A DNA stretch of 64,000 nt from Novosphingobium sp. ZN18A2 (GTDB lineage Bacteria > Pseudomonadota > Alphaproteobacteria > Sphingomonadales > Sphingomonadaceae). The notes under the pieces were generated by a model, which did not search any database, had not been told where the DNA came from, and was given only the letters and a program-made list of their open reading frames with translations. Location of the stretch: positions 744,001 to 808,000 of the forward strand of contig NZ_CP136651.1 in assembly GCF_036784765.1 (NCBI RefSeq), read 5' to 3'. How positions within the stretch are numbered: the first letter of the stretch is position 1; every line of letters starts with the position of its first letter. Of the stretch, positions 42,635 through 52,264 are shown piece after piece. Both the position numbers and the translations under genes were made by a program.

Positions 42635-43870
42635 TCAGGCGATCTGCTTGCCGCCCTTGAACAGCGCGGCGATGTGCCCCTGCACCGGGCGCCGGTCGAA
42701 CGGGGTGTTGCCCGCGCTGGCTTCCATCTTGCGCGAATCGACCACCCATGGCCGGTCGGGTTCGACGATGGCGATATCCGCTTCGGCACCGGTGGCCAGC
42801 CGCCCCGCGTTCACGCCCAGCAACCGTGCGGGATTGGCCGCCAGCAGGCGGAAGGCGTGATCCATGCCGATCACCCCGTCGCGCACAAGGTTCATCGTCA
42901 GCGGCAGCAGCGTTTCCGCGCCCGCCATTCCCGCTTCGGCATCCGCAAAGGGCAGGCGCTTGTCTTCCGGCCCGCGCGGATCGTGCCCGCTGGCGATCAC
43001 GTCAATCGTGCCGTCCGCGATGGCGGCGATCACCGCCTTGCGATCCGCATCGCAGCGCAGCGGCGGCGAAAGTCGGGCGAAGGTGCGGAAATCGGCCAGC
43101 TCGAGGTCCGAAAGCATGAAGTGTGCGGGCGTGACCCCGGCGGTGACGGGCAGCCCCTTGTCCTTCGCCGCGCGCACAAGGTCGAGCGCGCGCGCCGTCG
43201 TCACTTGCCGGATATGGAGCCGCGCGCCCGACAGTTCGGCCAGCGCGATGTCGCGCGCGACGGCCAGCGCCTCGGCCTCGGCAGGCGCGCTGGGCAGGCC
43301 CAGCCGCGTTGCCATGTCCCCCGCGGTGGCGACCGCGCTGCCGGTTATTCCCGCGTCTTCCGCGTGGCTGACCACGACGAGGCCCAGCATCGCGCAATAG
43401 CTCATCAGCCGCAGCATCACGCCCGAATCGCCGATCCAGTGCCGCCCGGTGGCGACGGCGCGCGCGCCCGCTTCGCGCATCAGCGCGATTTCCGCCAGTT
43501 CCGCGCCTTCCAGCCCGCGCGTGGCGGCGGCAAGCGGGTGAACCCACATGTCCGGCTTGCCCCACTGCGTGGCAAAGCGAACGCGCGCCGGATGGTCCAG
43601 CGGGGGTGACTGGTCGGGCATCAGCGCGGCGCGCGTGATGCCGCCGAAATGGAACGCGGGCCTGTCCACTTCGAAAACGCCCAGGTCGACAAGACCCGGC
43701 GCCACCAGCGCGCCTTTCGCGTCGATCACGGTATCGCCGGCCTGCGGCGCAATGTCGCGGCCCAGCGCGACGATGACGCCGCCTTCGCAGCGCAGCGCGC
43801 CCGCCTGCGGCTCTCCGCTTTCCAGCACCAGCTTGCCGCCGGTCACGCACAGGGGGGCGGCGATGCTCAT
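42635..43870 (-). CDS. pyrC': Dihydroorotase homologue, apparently non-catalytic (PyrC'-like)
   Basis: A 411-residue amidohydrolase-fold protein aligned with bacterial dihydroorotases, but key metal and catalytic residues are replaced. The DxHxH motif reads VDLGVF (both His lost, residues 64 and 66). The LHIxHVS motif reads LHIRQVTT (His to Gln222). The catalytic TDHAPH reads SGHDPR (Asp to Gly295). His169 (VVSHAED) is kept. It overlaps the pyrB stop by ATGA. In Pseudomonas a dead PyrC' is needed to assemble aspartate transcarbamoylase, and the same role is likely here. A functional dihydroorotase should be elsewhere. Confidence 0.88.
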   Translation of the reverse strand: MSIAAPLCVTGGKLVLESGEPQAGALRCEGGVIVALGRDIAPQAGDTVIDAKGALVAPGLVDLGVFEVDRPAFHFGGITRAALMPDQSPPLDHPARVRFATQWGKPDMWVHPLAAATRGLEGAELAEIALMREAGARAVATGRHWIGDSGVMLRLMSYCAMLGLVVVSHAEDAGITGSAVATAGDMATRLGLPSAPAEAEALAVARDIALAELSGARLHIRQVTTARALDLVRAAKDKGLPVTAGVTPAHFMLSDLELADFRTFARLSPPLRCDADRKAVIAAIADGTIDVIASGHDPRGPEDKRLPFADAEAGMAGAETLLPLTMNLVRDGVIGMDHAFRLLAANPARLLGVNAGRLATGAEADIAIVEPDRPWVVDSRKMEASAGNTPFDRRPVQGHIAALFKGGKQIA

Positions 43871-44895
43871 GCCCAGTGTCCTTCCGGCTCCGCCCATCCC
43901 GGCACCTGGCGCGATCGGCGGGTCAACACGTCGAGGCAGGCCATGCGGATCGCCACGCCGCGCTCCACCTGCTGCGTGATCAGGCTGCGTTCGGGCAGGT
44001 CGGCCACCTGGCTGTCAATCTCCACGCCGCGGTTCATCGGCCCGGGATGCATTATCAGCGCATCGCCTTCGGCCTTCGCCAGCCGGTCCAGCGTCAGTCC
44101 GTAGAGATAGCGGTATTCGCGCGGGGAGGGGATGAACTGCCCGCTCATCCGTTCCATCTGGAGGCGCAGCATCATCACCACGTTCGCGCCATCCAGCGCG
44201 GCGTCGAAATCGTGGAACACCTCTACGCCCATCGCTTCCACTTCGGCGGGCATCAGCGCGGGCGGCGCGCACAGGCGCACCTCTGCGCCCAGCGCGGTAA
44301 GGCACAGGATGTTCGACCGGGCGACGCGGCTGTGCAGGATATCGCCGCAGATGGTGACTTTCAGCCCGTTGAGGTCGCTGCCCGGTTCCAGCCCCAGCGC
44401 GTGGCGGATGGTCAGCGAATCGAGCAGCGCCTGCGTCGGGTGCTCGTGGCTTCCGTCGCCCGCGTTGAGCACGGGGCAATCGACCTTGTCGGCAATCAGC
44501 CGCACAGCGCCCGAACTGGCATGGCGGATCACGATCCCGTCCGCGCGCATGGCGTTCAGCGTCATCGCCGTGTCGATCAGCGTTTCGCCCTTCTTCACGC
44601 TCGATTGCGCGGCGTGCATGTTGACGACATCGGCGCCCAGCCGCTTGCCCGCGATCTCGAACGAAAGCAGCGTGCGGGTGGAGTTTTCGAAGAACGCGTT
44701 GATGATCGTCATCCCCGAAAGGATATCGACGCGCTTCTGCGAATGGCGGTTCAGTTCCACCCACTGTTCCGCTTCGTCCAGCAGGAACAGGATCTCGTGC
44801 CGGGCAAGCTGGGCAATGCCCGTCAGGTCGCGGTGCGGGAACGCAAGGCCGCCTTTGGGATAGCGGTCGGCGGCGGGGGTGGTCGATGGCGGCAT
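43867..44895 (-). CDS. pyrB: Aspartate carbamoyltransferase catalytic subunit
   Basis: Second enzyme of pyrimidine synthesis, joining carbamoyl phosphate and aspartate; 342 residues. The carbamoyl-phosphate loop [13 protein letters not shown], the SSVKKGET loop, [18 protein letters not shown] and [12 protein letters not shown] are all intact, so it is predicted active. The ATG at 44895 ([12 protein letters not shown]) is preferred over the longer frame to 44961. It is translationally coupled to the following dihydroorotase-like gene, the standard pyrBC' layout. Confidence 0.96.
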   Translation of the reverse strand: MPPSTTPAADRYPKGGLAFPHRDLTGIAQLARHEILFLLDEAEQWVELNRHSQKRVDILSGMTIINAFFENSTRTLLSFEIAGKRLGADVVNMHAAQSSVKKGETLIDTAMTLNAMRADGIVIRHASSGAVRLIADKVDCPVLNAGDGSHEHPTQALLDSLTIRHALGLEPGSDLNGLKVTICGDILHSRVARSNILCLTALGAEVRLCAPPALMPAEVEAMGVEVFHDFDAALDGANVVMMLRLQMERMSGQFIPSPREYRYLYGLTLDRLAKAEGDALIMHPGPMNRGVEIDSQVADLPERSLITQQVERGVAIRMACLDVLTRRSRQVPGWAEPEGHWA

Positions 44896-44981
44896 CGAAG
44901 AAAAGTCCCTAGTCCGCGCTTGCACCGTTCTCAAGCCGTTTCGGCTGGAACTTGTGGACATGCGCCACTAAGTCTGGCGCC

Positions 44982-46874
44982 ATGAAATTCGCCCGCTTCG
45001 TCTGGAAGACGCTCGTCGCCATAAAGGACGGGCTCGTCCTTCTGTTCATGTTGCTGTTCTTCTGGGGGCTTTACGCGGTCCTCACCATGCGGCCCAGCGC
45101 CGGGACGGTGCGCGACGGCGCGCTTTACCTGCCGATCGACGGGCCGGTGGTGGAAGAAAAGGCGGAAATCGATCCGCTCTCGCTGATTACCAGCCGGGGA
45201 CAGGTGCCGCACGAATTCGCGACGCGCGACCTTGTGCGTGCGATTTCCGATGCCGCCACCGACAGCCGGATCAAGGCGGTGGTGATCGATCTCGACAAGT
45301 TCGGCGGCGCGCGGCAGGTGGCGATAGAGGATATCGGCGCCGCGCTGGACAAGGTTCGTGCCGCGAAAAAGCCGGTGCTGGTCTATGCCACGCTCTATGG
45401 CGACGGTTCGGCCCTGCTGGCCGCCCACGCCAGCGAAGCCTGGGTCGATCCCATGGGCGGGGTTTCGCTGTCCGGGCCGGGCGGCACTCAGCTTTATTAC
45501 AAGGGGCTGATCGACAAGCTGAAGGTCAACGCGCACGTGTTTCGCGTGGGCACGTACAAGAGCGCGGTCGAACCCTATATGCGCAACGATGCCTCGCCCG
45601 CCGCGAAGGAAGAGCTGAACGCGGTCTATGGCGCGCTGTGGCAGAACTGGCAGGACGATTATCGCAAGGCGCGGCCCAAGGCGGATCTCGAAACGCCGGT
45701 GAAGCAGCCGGTGCAGTGGGTGGAAGCCTCTGGCGGCAACGCGGCGCAGGCGGCGCTCAAATCCGGCCTTGTCGACCGCATCGGCGACCGCGTGGCCTTT
45801 GGCGAGCGCGTGGCGAAAATCGCCGGGCATGAGCCGGGAAGCGGCCTTGGCGAATTCCGCTCGACCTCGCTCGATACCTATCTCGCCAACAACCCGCCGT
45901 CCAGGGCGGGCAAGGCCATCGCGGTTGTCACCGTGGCGGGCGAGATCGTGGATGGCGATGCCGGGCCGGGAACCGCCGGAGGGGACCGCATCGCGCAACT
46001 GATCGACGATGCGAACGCCAGCGGCGATTATTCCGCGCTGGTGGTGCGGGTCGATTCGCCGGGCGGATCGGTGATGGCGTCCGAAAAGATTCGCGCGGCC
46101 ATCGCGCGGATGCGCAACAAGGGCGTGCCGGTGGTCGTTTCGATGGGCAGCCTTGCGGCCAGCGGCGGATATTGGGTGACGACGGCGGCGAAGACGGTGT
46201 TTGCCGAACCTTCCACGATCACCGGGTCGATCGGCGTGTTCGGGGTTGTCCCCACGTTCGAGAACGCCTTGCCGCAGATCGGCGTCCATGCCGACGGCGT
46301 TCGCACGACACCGCTTTCGGGCCAGCCCGATATCTTCGGCGGACTGAACCCGCAGACCGAAGCGATCATCCAGGGCCAGATAGACGAGATCTATTCCCGC
46401 TTCATCGGCCTTGTGGCCAAGGCGCGGCACAAGACGGCCGGCGAGGTCGACAAGATCGGCCAGGGGCGCGTGTGGGACGGCGGAACCGCGCGCCAGATCG
46501 GCCTGGTGGATCGCTTCGGCAACATGCACGACGCGCTGGCCTTCGCGGCGCAGGCAGCCGGGGTTCGCGACGGGAAGTGGCACGCGGTCTATCTCGGCAG
46601 CGGCGAAAATACCGTGCAGTCGCTGCTCGAACAGATGATGGGCAGCACCGGAAGCGACGAGACCGCGGCAAGCGATCTCGTCTCGCTATCGGCAAGGCGG
46701 CAGGTCCAGCTGGGCGCGCGCTTGCGCCATGACCTGGGCTTCCTGATGTCGGGCGCGGGGGCGCAGGCCTATTGCCTGGAATGCGCGGCGATCGGCCCGG
46801 CACCCCGCGGCGGGGGTGACGATGCCGGCGATCGCGGCTGGCTGGCAATGCTGCTGGCGAAGCTGGCGAGTTAG
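44982..46874 (+). CDS. sppA: Signal peptide peptidase SppA, 67K type
   Basis: Membrane-bound serine peptidase of 630 residues that degrades cleaved signal peptides. It has one N-terminal membrane anchor (GLVLLFMLLFFWGLYAVLTM) and two Clp-protease-like halves. The Ser-Lys dyad can be placed: Lys193 in GTYKSAVEPY of the first half and Ser394 in AASGGYW of the second. The substrate groove segment VRVDSPGGSVMASE is present. The ATG at 44982 puts the anchor close to the N-terminus. It is divergent from pyrB with an 86-bp gap. Confidence 0.95.
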   Translation: MKFARFVWKTLVAIKDGLVLLFMLLFFWGLYAVLTMRPSAGTVRDGALYLPIDGPVVEEKAEIDPLSLITSRGQVPHEFATRDLVRAISDAATDSRIKAVVIDLDKFGGARQVAIEDIGAALDKVRAAKKPVLVYATLYGDGSALLAAHASEAWVDPMGGVSLSGPGGTQLYYKGLIDKLKVNAHVFRVGTYKSAVEPYMRNDASPAAKEELNAVYGALWQNWQDDYRKARPKADLETPVKQPVQWVEASGGNAAQAALKSGLVDRIGDRVAFGERVAKIAGHEPGSGLGEFRSTSLDTYLANNPPSRAGKAIAVVTVAGEIVDGDAGPGTAGGDRIAQLIDDANASGDYSALVVRVDSPGGSVMASEKIRAAIARMRNKGVPVVVSMGSLAASGGYWVTTAAKTVFAEPSTITGSIGVFGVVPTFENALPQIGVHADGVRTTPLSGQPDIFGGLNPQTEAIIQGQIDEIYSRFIGLVAKARHKTAGEVDKIGQGRVWDGGTARQIGLVDRFGNMHDALAFAAQAAGVRDGKWHAVYLGSGENTVQSLLEQMMGSTGSDETAASDLVSLSARRQVQLGARLRHDLGFLMSGAGAQAYCLECAAIGPAPRGGGDDAGDRGWLAMLLAKLAS

Positions 46875-46903
46875 AGAATCGGTCTCGCCAGGGCCGCCGC
46901 GCG

Positions 46904-47080
46904 TTATTCGCCGGGGATTTCCGCAGGCCCGGTATCCGGCTCGTCGATATCGGGCGAGGGCGGGGTGATCTCGTCGGGTAGGCCGCCAGGGGTTTCGGCG
47001 GGCGTCGGGCTGGGCGGCGCTTCGGGCGGTGACTGCGGGTTTATGCGGTCGGGCCGCGGTGCGCCGGGTGTGGTGGCCAT
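46904..47080 (-). CDS. Small proline-rich hypothetical protein
   Basis: A 58-residue acidic, Pro-rich peptide (MATTPGAPRPDRINPQSPPE...DIDEPDTGPAEIPGE) with no recognisable domain. The ATG at 47080 is taken as start; the frame extends to 47161 without similarity. It is probably disordered. Codon third positions look normal for the genome, which supports it being real, but there is no strong proof of translation. Confidence 0.5.
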   Translation of the reverse strand: MATTPGAPRPDRINPQSPPEAPPSPTPAETPGGLPDEITPPSPDIDEPDTGPAEIPGE

Positions 47081-47218
47081 TGTTGGCAACTCCGTGAAAA
47101 GGTCGCAATTGAATGTCCCGGCGCGGGACCGGGTCCGGCACGGTAAAGGTATCATAGCCAAGTTGCTTGCCCTTTTCGAGGCGCTGCGATAGGGGCACCG
47201 CCTGCTTTTCGCCGGATC

Positions 47219-47303
47219 GCGGGCGTGGCGGAACTGGTAGACGCGCTGGATTTAGGTTCCAGTATCGCAAGATGTGGGGGTTCGAGTCCCTTCGCCCGCA
47301 CCA
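47219..47303 (+). tRNA. tRNA-Leu (anticodon UAG), CCA encoded
   Basis: Class II tRNA with acceptor GCGGGCG (47219-47225) pairing with CGCCCGC (47293-47299), anticodon stem CTGGA/TCCAG around loop TTTAGGT (anticodon TAG, decoding CUA), a variable arm, and T-loop TTCGAGT. A discriminator A and encoded CCA end at 47303. It lies 59 bp upstream of the trigger factor gene. Confidence 0.97.
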
Positions 47304-47362
47304 GCCGCCGCCTCGGCCCAGCCCCCAGGATGTAAAGAATCGTACGAGAAAGTTGATACCAG

Positions 47363-49006
47363 ATGCAGATCGTCGAGACCACCAACGAGGGCCTGAAGCG
47401 CGCCTATACCGTCACCATTCCCGCCAAGGAGATTGCGGGCCGCATCGAAAGCGAGGTGAAGAAGATCGCCCCGCAGGTGCGCATGCCCGGTTTCCGTCCC
47501 GGCAAGGTGCCCGCCAACCTCGTGAAGAAGATGCACGGCGCGGCGCTCCACCAGGACGCGCTGAACGCCACGATCCGTGAAGCGATGGACAAGCTCGTCG
47601 CCGATAACCAGCTGCGCCCGGCCACCCAGCCGGACATCTCGCTGGGCGAAGGCTATGAGGAAGGCAAGGACGCCGAACTCGCCGTGGCGCTTGAAGTGCT
47701 GCCCGAAGTCGAGGCGCCCACGCTTGACGGCCTGAAGCTCGAAAAGCTGACCGTGCCCGTCAGCGACGACGAGGTGATGGAAGCCGTGGGGCGCATCGCC
47801 GAAGGCCAGAAGAAGTTCACCGACGCCAAGAAAGGCGCCAAGGCGAAGGACGGCGATCAGCTGATCATCGATTTCGTCGGCAAGCTTGGCGACGAGACGT
47901 TCGAAGGCGGCTCTGCGGAAGACCAGCCGCTGGAGATCGGATCGGGCCGCTTCATCCCCGGCTTCGAGGAACAGCTTGTCGGCGCCAAGGAAGGCGACGA
48001 GAAGACCATTACCGTGACCTTCCCCGAAGATTACCCGGCGCCCAACCTTGCCGGCAAGGAAGCCACCTTCGACGTTACCGTGAAGGCGGTGAAGAACCCC
48101 GGCGAAATGGTCATCGACGATGATTTCGCGAAGGGGCTGGGCCTGGAAGGGCTCGACCAGCTGAAAGACCTGATGCGCGGCCAGCTTGAACAGGAGACGG
48201 CCGGGCTCACCCGCACGCAGATGAAGCGCGCGCTGCTCGACCAGCTTGCCGCCGGCCACGATTTCGCGGTTCCGCCGTCGATGGTGGAAGCCGAATTCCA
48301 GCAGATCTGGCAGCAGCTGGAACAGGAAGCGCAGCAGGAGGAAGATACCGAGGCCGCGCTGAAGGAAATGGAAGGCGACAAGGAAGAGTATCGCCAGATT
48401 GCCGAGCGCCGCGTGCGCCTGGGCCTGCTGCTCTCCGAAATCGGCCAGGCCAACGGTGTCGAGGTTTCCGCGCAGGAAATGGAAATGCTGATCCGCCAGG
48501 CGGCGCAGCAATACCGCGAGGAAGATCGCCAGCGCTTTGTCGAATACGTCCAGTCCGAGCCGCTTGCCGCTGCCCAGCTGCGCGCGCCACTTTACGAGGA
48601 CAAGGTTGTCGACTTCCTGTTCGACAAGGCCGAAGTGACCGAGCGCGAAGTGACGCGCGAAGAGCTTCAGGCCGCGATCGAGGCCGAAGAGACCGAGGAA
48701 AAGCCTGCCGAGAAGAAGCCGGCCGCCAAGAAGACCCCGGCCAAGAAGGCGGCCGACAAGACCGAAGACGCGCCGGCGGAAGAGGCCAAGCCCGCCGCCA
48801 AGAAGGCGCCCGCGAAGAAGGCTCCCGCCAAGACGGCGGCTGCGGCTTCCAAGCCGGCTGCGGCGAAGGCGCCCGCCAGGAAGGCTGCCGCGACCAAGGC
48901 CGCCGCCGCCAAGGACGGCGATGCGGAAGCCAAGCCCGCCGCGAAAAAGGCACCTGCCCGCAAGCCAGCCGCCAAGAAGGCGCCGGCGAAGAAGGCTGCC
49001 GAGTAA
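47363..49006 (+). CDS. tig: Trigger factor with a Lys/Ala/Pro-rich C-terminal extension
   Basis: Ribosome-associated chaperone. The first ~430 residues are a normal trigger factor: ribosome-binding domain with VRMPGFRPGKVPANLV (the GFRxGKxP signature), an FKBP-type prolyl isomerase domain (GDQLIIDFVGKLGDETFEGGSAEDQPLEIGSGRFIPGFEEQ), and the helical substrate cradle. A further ~110 residues form a histone H1-like tail of KPAAKK / APAKK / KAAATK repeats, for a total of 547. The tail would be positively charged and disordered. clpP-clpX lie nearby, as in many bacteria, though here separated by several genes. Confidence 0.95.
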   Translation: MQIVETTNEGLKRAYTVTIPAKEIAGRIESEVKKIAPQVRMPGFRPGKVPANLVKKMHGAALHQDALNATIREAMDKLVADNQLRPATQPDISLGEGYEEGKDAELAVALEVLPEVEAPTLDGLKLEKLTVPVSDDEVMEAVGRIAEGQKKFTDAKKGAKAKDGDQLIIDFVGKLGDETFEGGSAEDQPLEIGSGRFIPGFEEQLVGAKEGDEKTITVTFPEDYPAPNLAGKEATFDVTVKAVKNPGEMVIDDDFAKGLGLEGLDQLKDLMRGQLEQETAGLTRTQMKRALLDQLAAGHDFAVPPSMVEAEFQQIWQQLEQEAQQEEDTEAALKEMEGDKEEYRQIAERRVRLGLLLSEIGQANGVEVSAQEMEMLIRQAAQQYREEDRQRFVEYVQSEPLAAAQLRAPLYEDKVVDFLFDKAEVTEREVTREELQAAIEAEETEEKPAEKKPAAKKTPAKKAADKTEDAPAEEAKPAAKKAPAKKAPAKTAAAASKPAAAKAPARKAAATKAAAAKDGDAEAKPAAKKAPARKPAAKKAPAKKAAE

Positions 49007-49025
49007 GCGGGGCTTCAGGCCTGCG

Positions 49026-49043
49026 TGCCCCTGAAAGGGGGCA
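49026..49043 (+). terminator. GC-rich hairpin after trigger factor
   Basis: TGCCCC-TGAAAG-GGGGCA forms a perfect 6-bp stem 20 bp after the tig stop but lacks a U-run, so it is at best a weak or Rho-assisted terminator. The rest of the 245-bp gap to 49251 shows nothing I can name. Confidence 0.35.
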
Positions 49044-49251
49044 TGGCCGCGAATCGATGTGGGGCGCGCACCGCAGGCCGGGCGCGCCCCAATTCGTTTC
49101 ACCGTAAATGGTTCCCGCCTTGTCCGCCGCCGTCGACGAAGCGTGTGCGGGGCGGGACGGGGTACTGCCGCTTGCTGTTTTGTCCTTCGGGGAGTCCGGC
49201 TAGGAGACCTGCCATCGGGTCAACCTTCTTCGGACGAGAGGGACGAATTCA

Positions 49252-49878
49252 ATGGGGTCGCATACGCGCAGCGGCATAAGCCGCACGCTTTCCTGCAAAC
49301 TGCGTTCCGTCATCGCGCTGCTTTCGCTTTTCACCATTGTCGGGTTCCCGGCCGCCGCGGAAGCGGGCGTGCTGCAATGCGTGCCCTATGCCCGCCGCGT
49401 TTCGGGTATCGAAATTCATGGCAACGCGCGCACGTGGTGGGGCCAGGCCGCCGGAACCTATGCGCGCGGCAACGAACCGGAAGTGGGCGCGGTGCTGGCG
49501 TTCAAGGGCACCCGCGCGATGCCTTACGGCCACGTGGCGACCGTCGCCCGCGTGATCGACGAACGGCACATCCTGCTCAACCACGCCAACTGGTCGCGCC
49601 CCGGCATGATCGAGCACGATGCGCTTGCGGTCGACGTTTCGGACGCGGGCGACTGGAGCCGGGTGCGCGTGTGGTTCGCGCCGATCGGCGATCTCGGCAG
49701 CCGTGAGAACCCGACCTTCGGCTTCATTTACGATGCCGCGCCGGGCGAAGGCCCGAAGCCGCTTGACGACGATATCCAGCTTGCCGCCGCCGAAGAAAGC
49801 GTTCCCGCGCCGGTGCTGCCGCAAACGGCCGCGATTGCCGCGGCGCCCCGCATGGTCCTTGCCTCGTCGGGCAGCTGA
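49252..49878 (+). CDS. Secreted CHAP-domain peptidoglycan hydrolase
   Basis: A 208-residue exported protein with a signal peptide (ALLSLFTIVGFPAAAEA) and a CHAP domain at about 40-150. The catalytic Cys is in LQCVPYARRVSG and the His in MPYGHVATVARV. NHANWS is the third conserved stretch. CHAP enzymes are amidases or endopeptidases of peptidoglycan. The C-terminal ~50 residues are Ala/Pro-rich. Its substrate bond is not predictable. Confidence 0.88.
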   Translation: MGSHTRSGISRTLSCKLRSVIALLSLFTIVGFPAAAEAGVLQCVPYARRVSGIEIHGNARTWWGQAAGTYARGNEPEVGAVLAFKGTRAMPYGHVATVARVIDERHILLNHANWSRPGMIEHDALAVDVSDAGDWSRVRVWFAPIGDLGSRENPTFGFIYDAAPGEGPKPLDDDIQLAAAEESVPAPVLPQTAAIAAAPRMVLASSGS

Positions 49879-49975
49879 CGTCCGGTGTTCCGCGCGCAAT
49901 CGGGTCATTCGTTCCGCGCCCATTCAGGTTCGCTGTGCATTATCTGAACGTAATGCGATGCAGCGGAGACAGACG

Positions 49976-50563
49976 ATGAAACGAGCCATCACCCTTGTTG
50001 CGCTTGCGGGCGCAAGTCTGGCCCTGTCCGGGTGCATGGGCACCGGGTATGGCGTGGGGCTTGGCTACAGCAGCGGCTACGGCGGCGGGTACTACCCGTC
50101 GGGCTATGGCTATGGCGCCTATCCCTACGACGGCTGGTATGACGGGTATTACGGTCCGATCTATGACGGCTACTGGGGCAACGACGGTTATTTCTACTAC
50201 CGCTCCAGCCGCGACCAGCGCGATTACCGGCGCGGAGACAACCACCACTTCCGCCGCCAGCACGAAGGGCGGGAGCGCGGATACCACGAGATGCGCGGCA
50301 CCCTGCGCTATGACAGGGACGCGCGGATGCCCAGCTTCCCCGACCGCACCCGAAGCCGCGACGACCGGACCCAATACCGGCAGGATCTTGGGGACCGGAA
50401 CCAGTATCGGCAGGACCGGTCAAACCGCGAGCACTACAGGAACGACCGGTCCACGCGCGAGCAATACCGGCGCGATTCCAACGGCCGGGCGCGTGACGGG
50501 GATCGCCATGACAACCGCCGCGATCCCGACCGGAACAACCGCCGACACCGCGATCGCGACTGA
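49976..50563 (+). CDS. Gly/Tyr-rich lipoprotein with Arg/Asp repeat tail
   Basis: A 195-residue putative lipoprotein (lipobox ALSGC). Residues ~22-75 are very rich in Gly and Tyr (GLGYSSGYGGGYYPSGYGYG), and the C-terminal ~110 residues are charged with a recurring RxxYRxD-type repeat (TQYRQD, NQYRQD, EHYRND, EQYRRD). No catalytic motif. Similar low-complexity envelope proteins occur in sphingomonads. A GCGGAG site precedes the ATG at 49976; an upstream in-frame ATG at 49958 is less likely. Confidence 0.72.
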   Translation: MKRAITLVALAGASLALSGCMGTGYGVGLGYSSGYGGGYYPSGYGYGAYPYDGWYDGYYGPIYDGYWGNDGYFYYRSSRDQRDYRRGDNHHFRRQHEGRERGYHEMRGTLRYDRDARMPSFPDRTRSRDDRTQYRQDLGDRNQYRQDRSNREHYRNDRSTREQYRRDSNGRARDGDRHDNRRDPDRNNRRHRDRD

Positions 50564-50610
50564 TCCTTCCTGACGCGGGATCGCTCGCCGGAAAGTGCTT
50601 TCGCTTCGGG

Positions 50611-52092
50611 TCAGGGTTCCCAGCGGCGGAACGTGGGCGCGGCGATCGTTGCAGAACGCACGCGTTCGTAAACCGCGCCCGCCTGCAGGATGTGCGCGTC
50701 GTCCCACTTCGCGCCGATGAAGCTCAACCCGATGGGCAGGCCGTGCACGTCGCCCATCGGCACGGTCAGGTGCGGATAGCCCGCCACCGCGGCCAACGTG
50801 CCAGCGCCGACGCTGGTGTAGTGTCCGCCGTTGACGAAATCGATCGGCCATGCCGGTGCCGTTGTCGGCGCGACGAGGAATGCCACCCTGTTTTCGGCCA
50901 GCAGCCGGTCGATCCCTTCCGGCCCCGCAAGCCTTTGCGCGTTTTCGCGCGCCTTTTCATAGGCGGCCTTGTCGGTCGCCTTTTCCGCCATTTCGAACAG
51001 TTCCTGCCCGAACCACGGCATTTCGGCGGCGGCGTTGGCCTTGTCGAACGCGATCAGGTCCGCAAGGCTGCGGACGGGCGGATGGCCCGGAAGGCCCGCC
51101 AGGTAGGCGTTCAGATCCTCGCGAAGTTCATAAAGCAGCACGGTGAACTCGTCGCGGTCGATCGCGTCGTTGTTCGTGTAGTCGATGTCCACCAGCACCG
51201 CGCCCGCGCGCGTCAGGTCTGCCAGCGCCTTGTCATAGACATCGTAGAGCAGCGGGTTGGCGCGGCTCTTGCGCCGGATCACGCCGATTCGCACGCCTTT
51301 CAGCGATGCGCCGTCCAGCCCGGCGGCAAAATCGGCCTTGTGCGCATCCGCGTCTTTCGTGGCCGCGTCCGCCGGATCGCTTCCGGCCATCGCGGTCAGC
51401 ATCAGGGCGGCATCGCGCACGGTCGCCGCCATCGGCCCGGCGGTGTCCTGGCTGTGGCTTATCGGCACGATGTGCGTGCGGCTGACAAGGCCGACCGTGG
51501 GCTTGAACCCCACCACGCCGTTCAGCGAAGCCGGGCAGGTGATGGACCCGTCGGTTTCCGTGCCGATCGCCGCCCACGCAAAGCCCGCGGCCACCGCCGC
51601 GCCGCTTCCGGCCGACGATCCGCAGGCGGACCTGTCCGTGGCGTGCGGGTTGCGTGTCAGCCCGCCCACGCCGCTCCACCCGCTGATCGAATGGGTGGAG
51701 CGGAAGTTGGCCCATTCGGAAAGGTTGGTCTTGCCCAGGATTACCACGCCCGCCTTGCGCAGCCGCGCGATCATTGGCGCGTCGCGGCCGGTCACGTTGT
51801 TGGCCAGCGCCAGGCTGCCGGCGGTCGTCGGCATGGGATCGGCGGTTTCGATGTTGTCCTTCACCAGGATCGCCTTGCCGGCCAGCGGCCCCGCCTTTCC
51901 TTCGGCCGCCTTCGCCTGGCGCATCGCATCGGGATTGAGCGCGATGACCGCGTTGATGCGCGGCCCGTTCGCGTCCAGCGCCTCTATCCGCTTCAGATAG
52001 GCGGCTGTATCGTCGGCGGGCGTGGCGTGAGCCGCCGGCGCAACGGTGGCGGCAAGCAGCGCGGCAATGGCGCCGATTCGCGTAAATCGCAT
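50611..52092 (-). CDS. Secreted amidase-signature family enzyme
   Basis: A 493-residue amidase with a signal peptide (AIAALLAATVAPAAHA). The Ser-cisSer-Lys triad is visible: Lys in AILVKDNIETAD, cis-Ser in SACGSSAGSGAAVAAGF and the nucleophilic Ser in GTETDGSITCPAS. Fatty-acid amide hydrolases, GatA and peptide amidases share this fold; the exported form suggests a nutrient-scavenging peptide or aryl-amide amidase. The ATG at 52092 gives the signal peptide at residue 1. Specificity unknown. Confidence 0.9.
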   Translation of the reverse strand: MRFTRIGAIAALLAATVAPAAHATPADDTAAYLKRIEALDANGPRINAVIALNPDAMRQAKAAEGKAGPLAGKAILVKDNIETADPMPTTAGSLALANNVTGRDAPMIARLRKAGVVILGKTNLSEWANFRSTHSISGWSGVGGLTRNPHATDRSACGSSAGSGAAVAAGFAWAAIGTETDGSITCPASLNGVVGFKPTVGLVSRTHIVPISHSQDTAGPMAATVRDAALMLTAMAGSDPADAATKDADAHKADFAAGLDGASLKGVRIGVIRRKSRANPLLYDVYDKALADLTRAGAVLVDIDYTNNDAIDRDEFTVLLYELREDLNAYLAGLPGHPPVRSLADLIAFDKANAAAEMPWFGQELFEMAEKATDKAAYEKARENAQRLAGPEGIDRLLAENRVAFLVAPTTAPAWPIDFVNGGHYTSVGAGTLAAVAGYPHLTVPMGDVHGLPIGLSFIGAKWDDAHILQAGAVYERVRSATIAAPTFRRWEP

Positions 52093-52264
52093 GGATGCTC
52101 CCCTGTTCTTGCCGGCAATGCTGCGTCGAAACGGGGCAGGCTGGCAAGCATTGCGTTGCACAATGCGCCGGAAGTGGCCGGGATAGTGCAGATTCCGGGT
52201 TAACGCCCTTGAACATCGCGAATGCAGGCGCGACATAGGCTGGCCAAGTTAGATGAGGAACTCC

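Noticed and set aside
47252-49102. 616-codon minus-strand frame opposite trigger factor
   Set aside because: Leu/Gly/Arg-rich complement of the Lys/Ala tail and the chaperone domains; not a gene.
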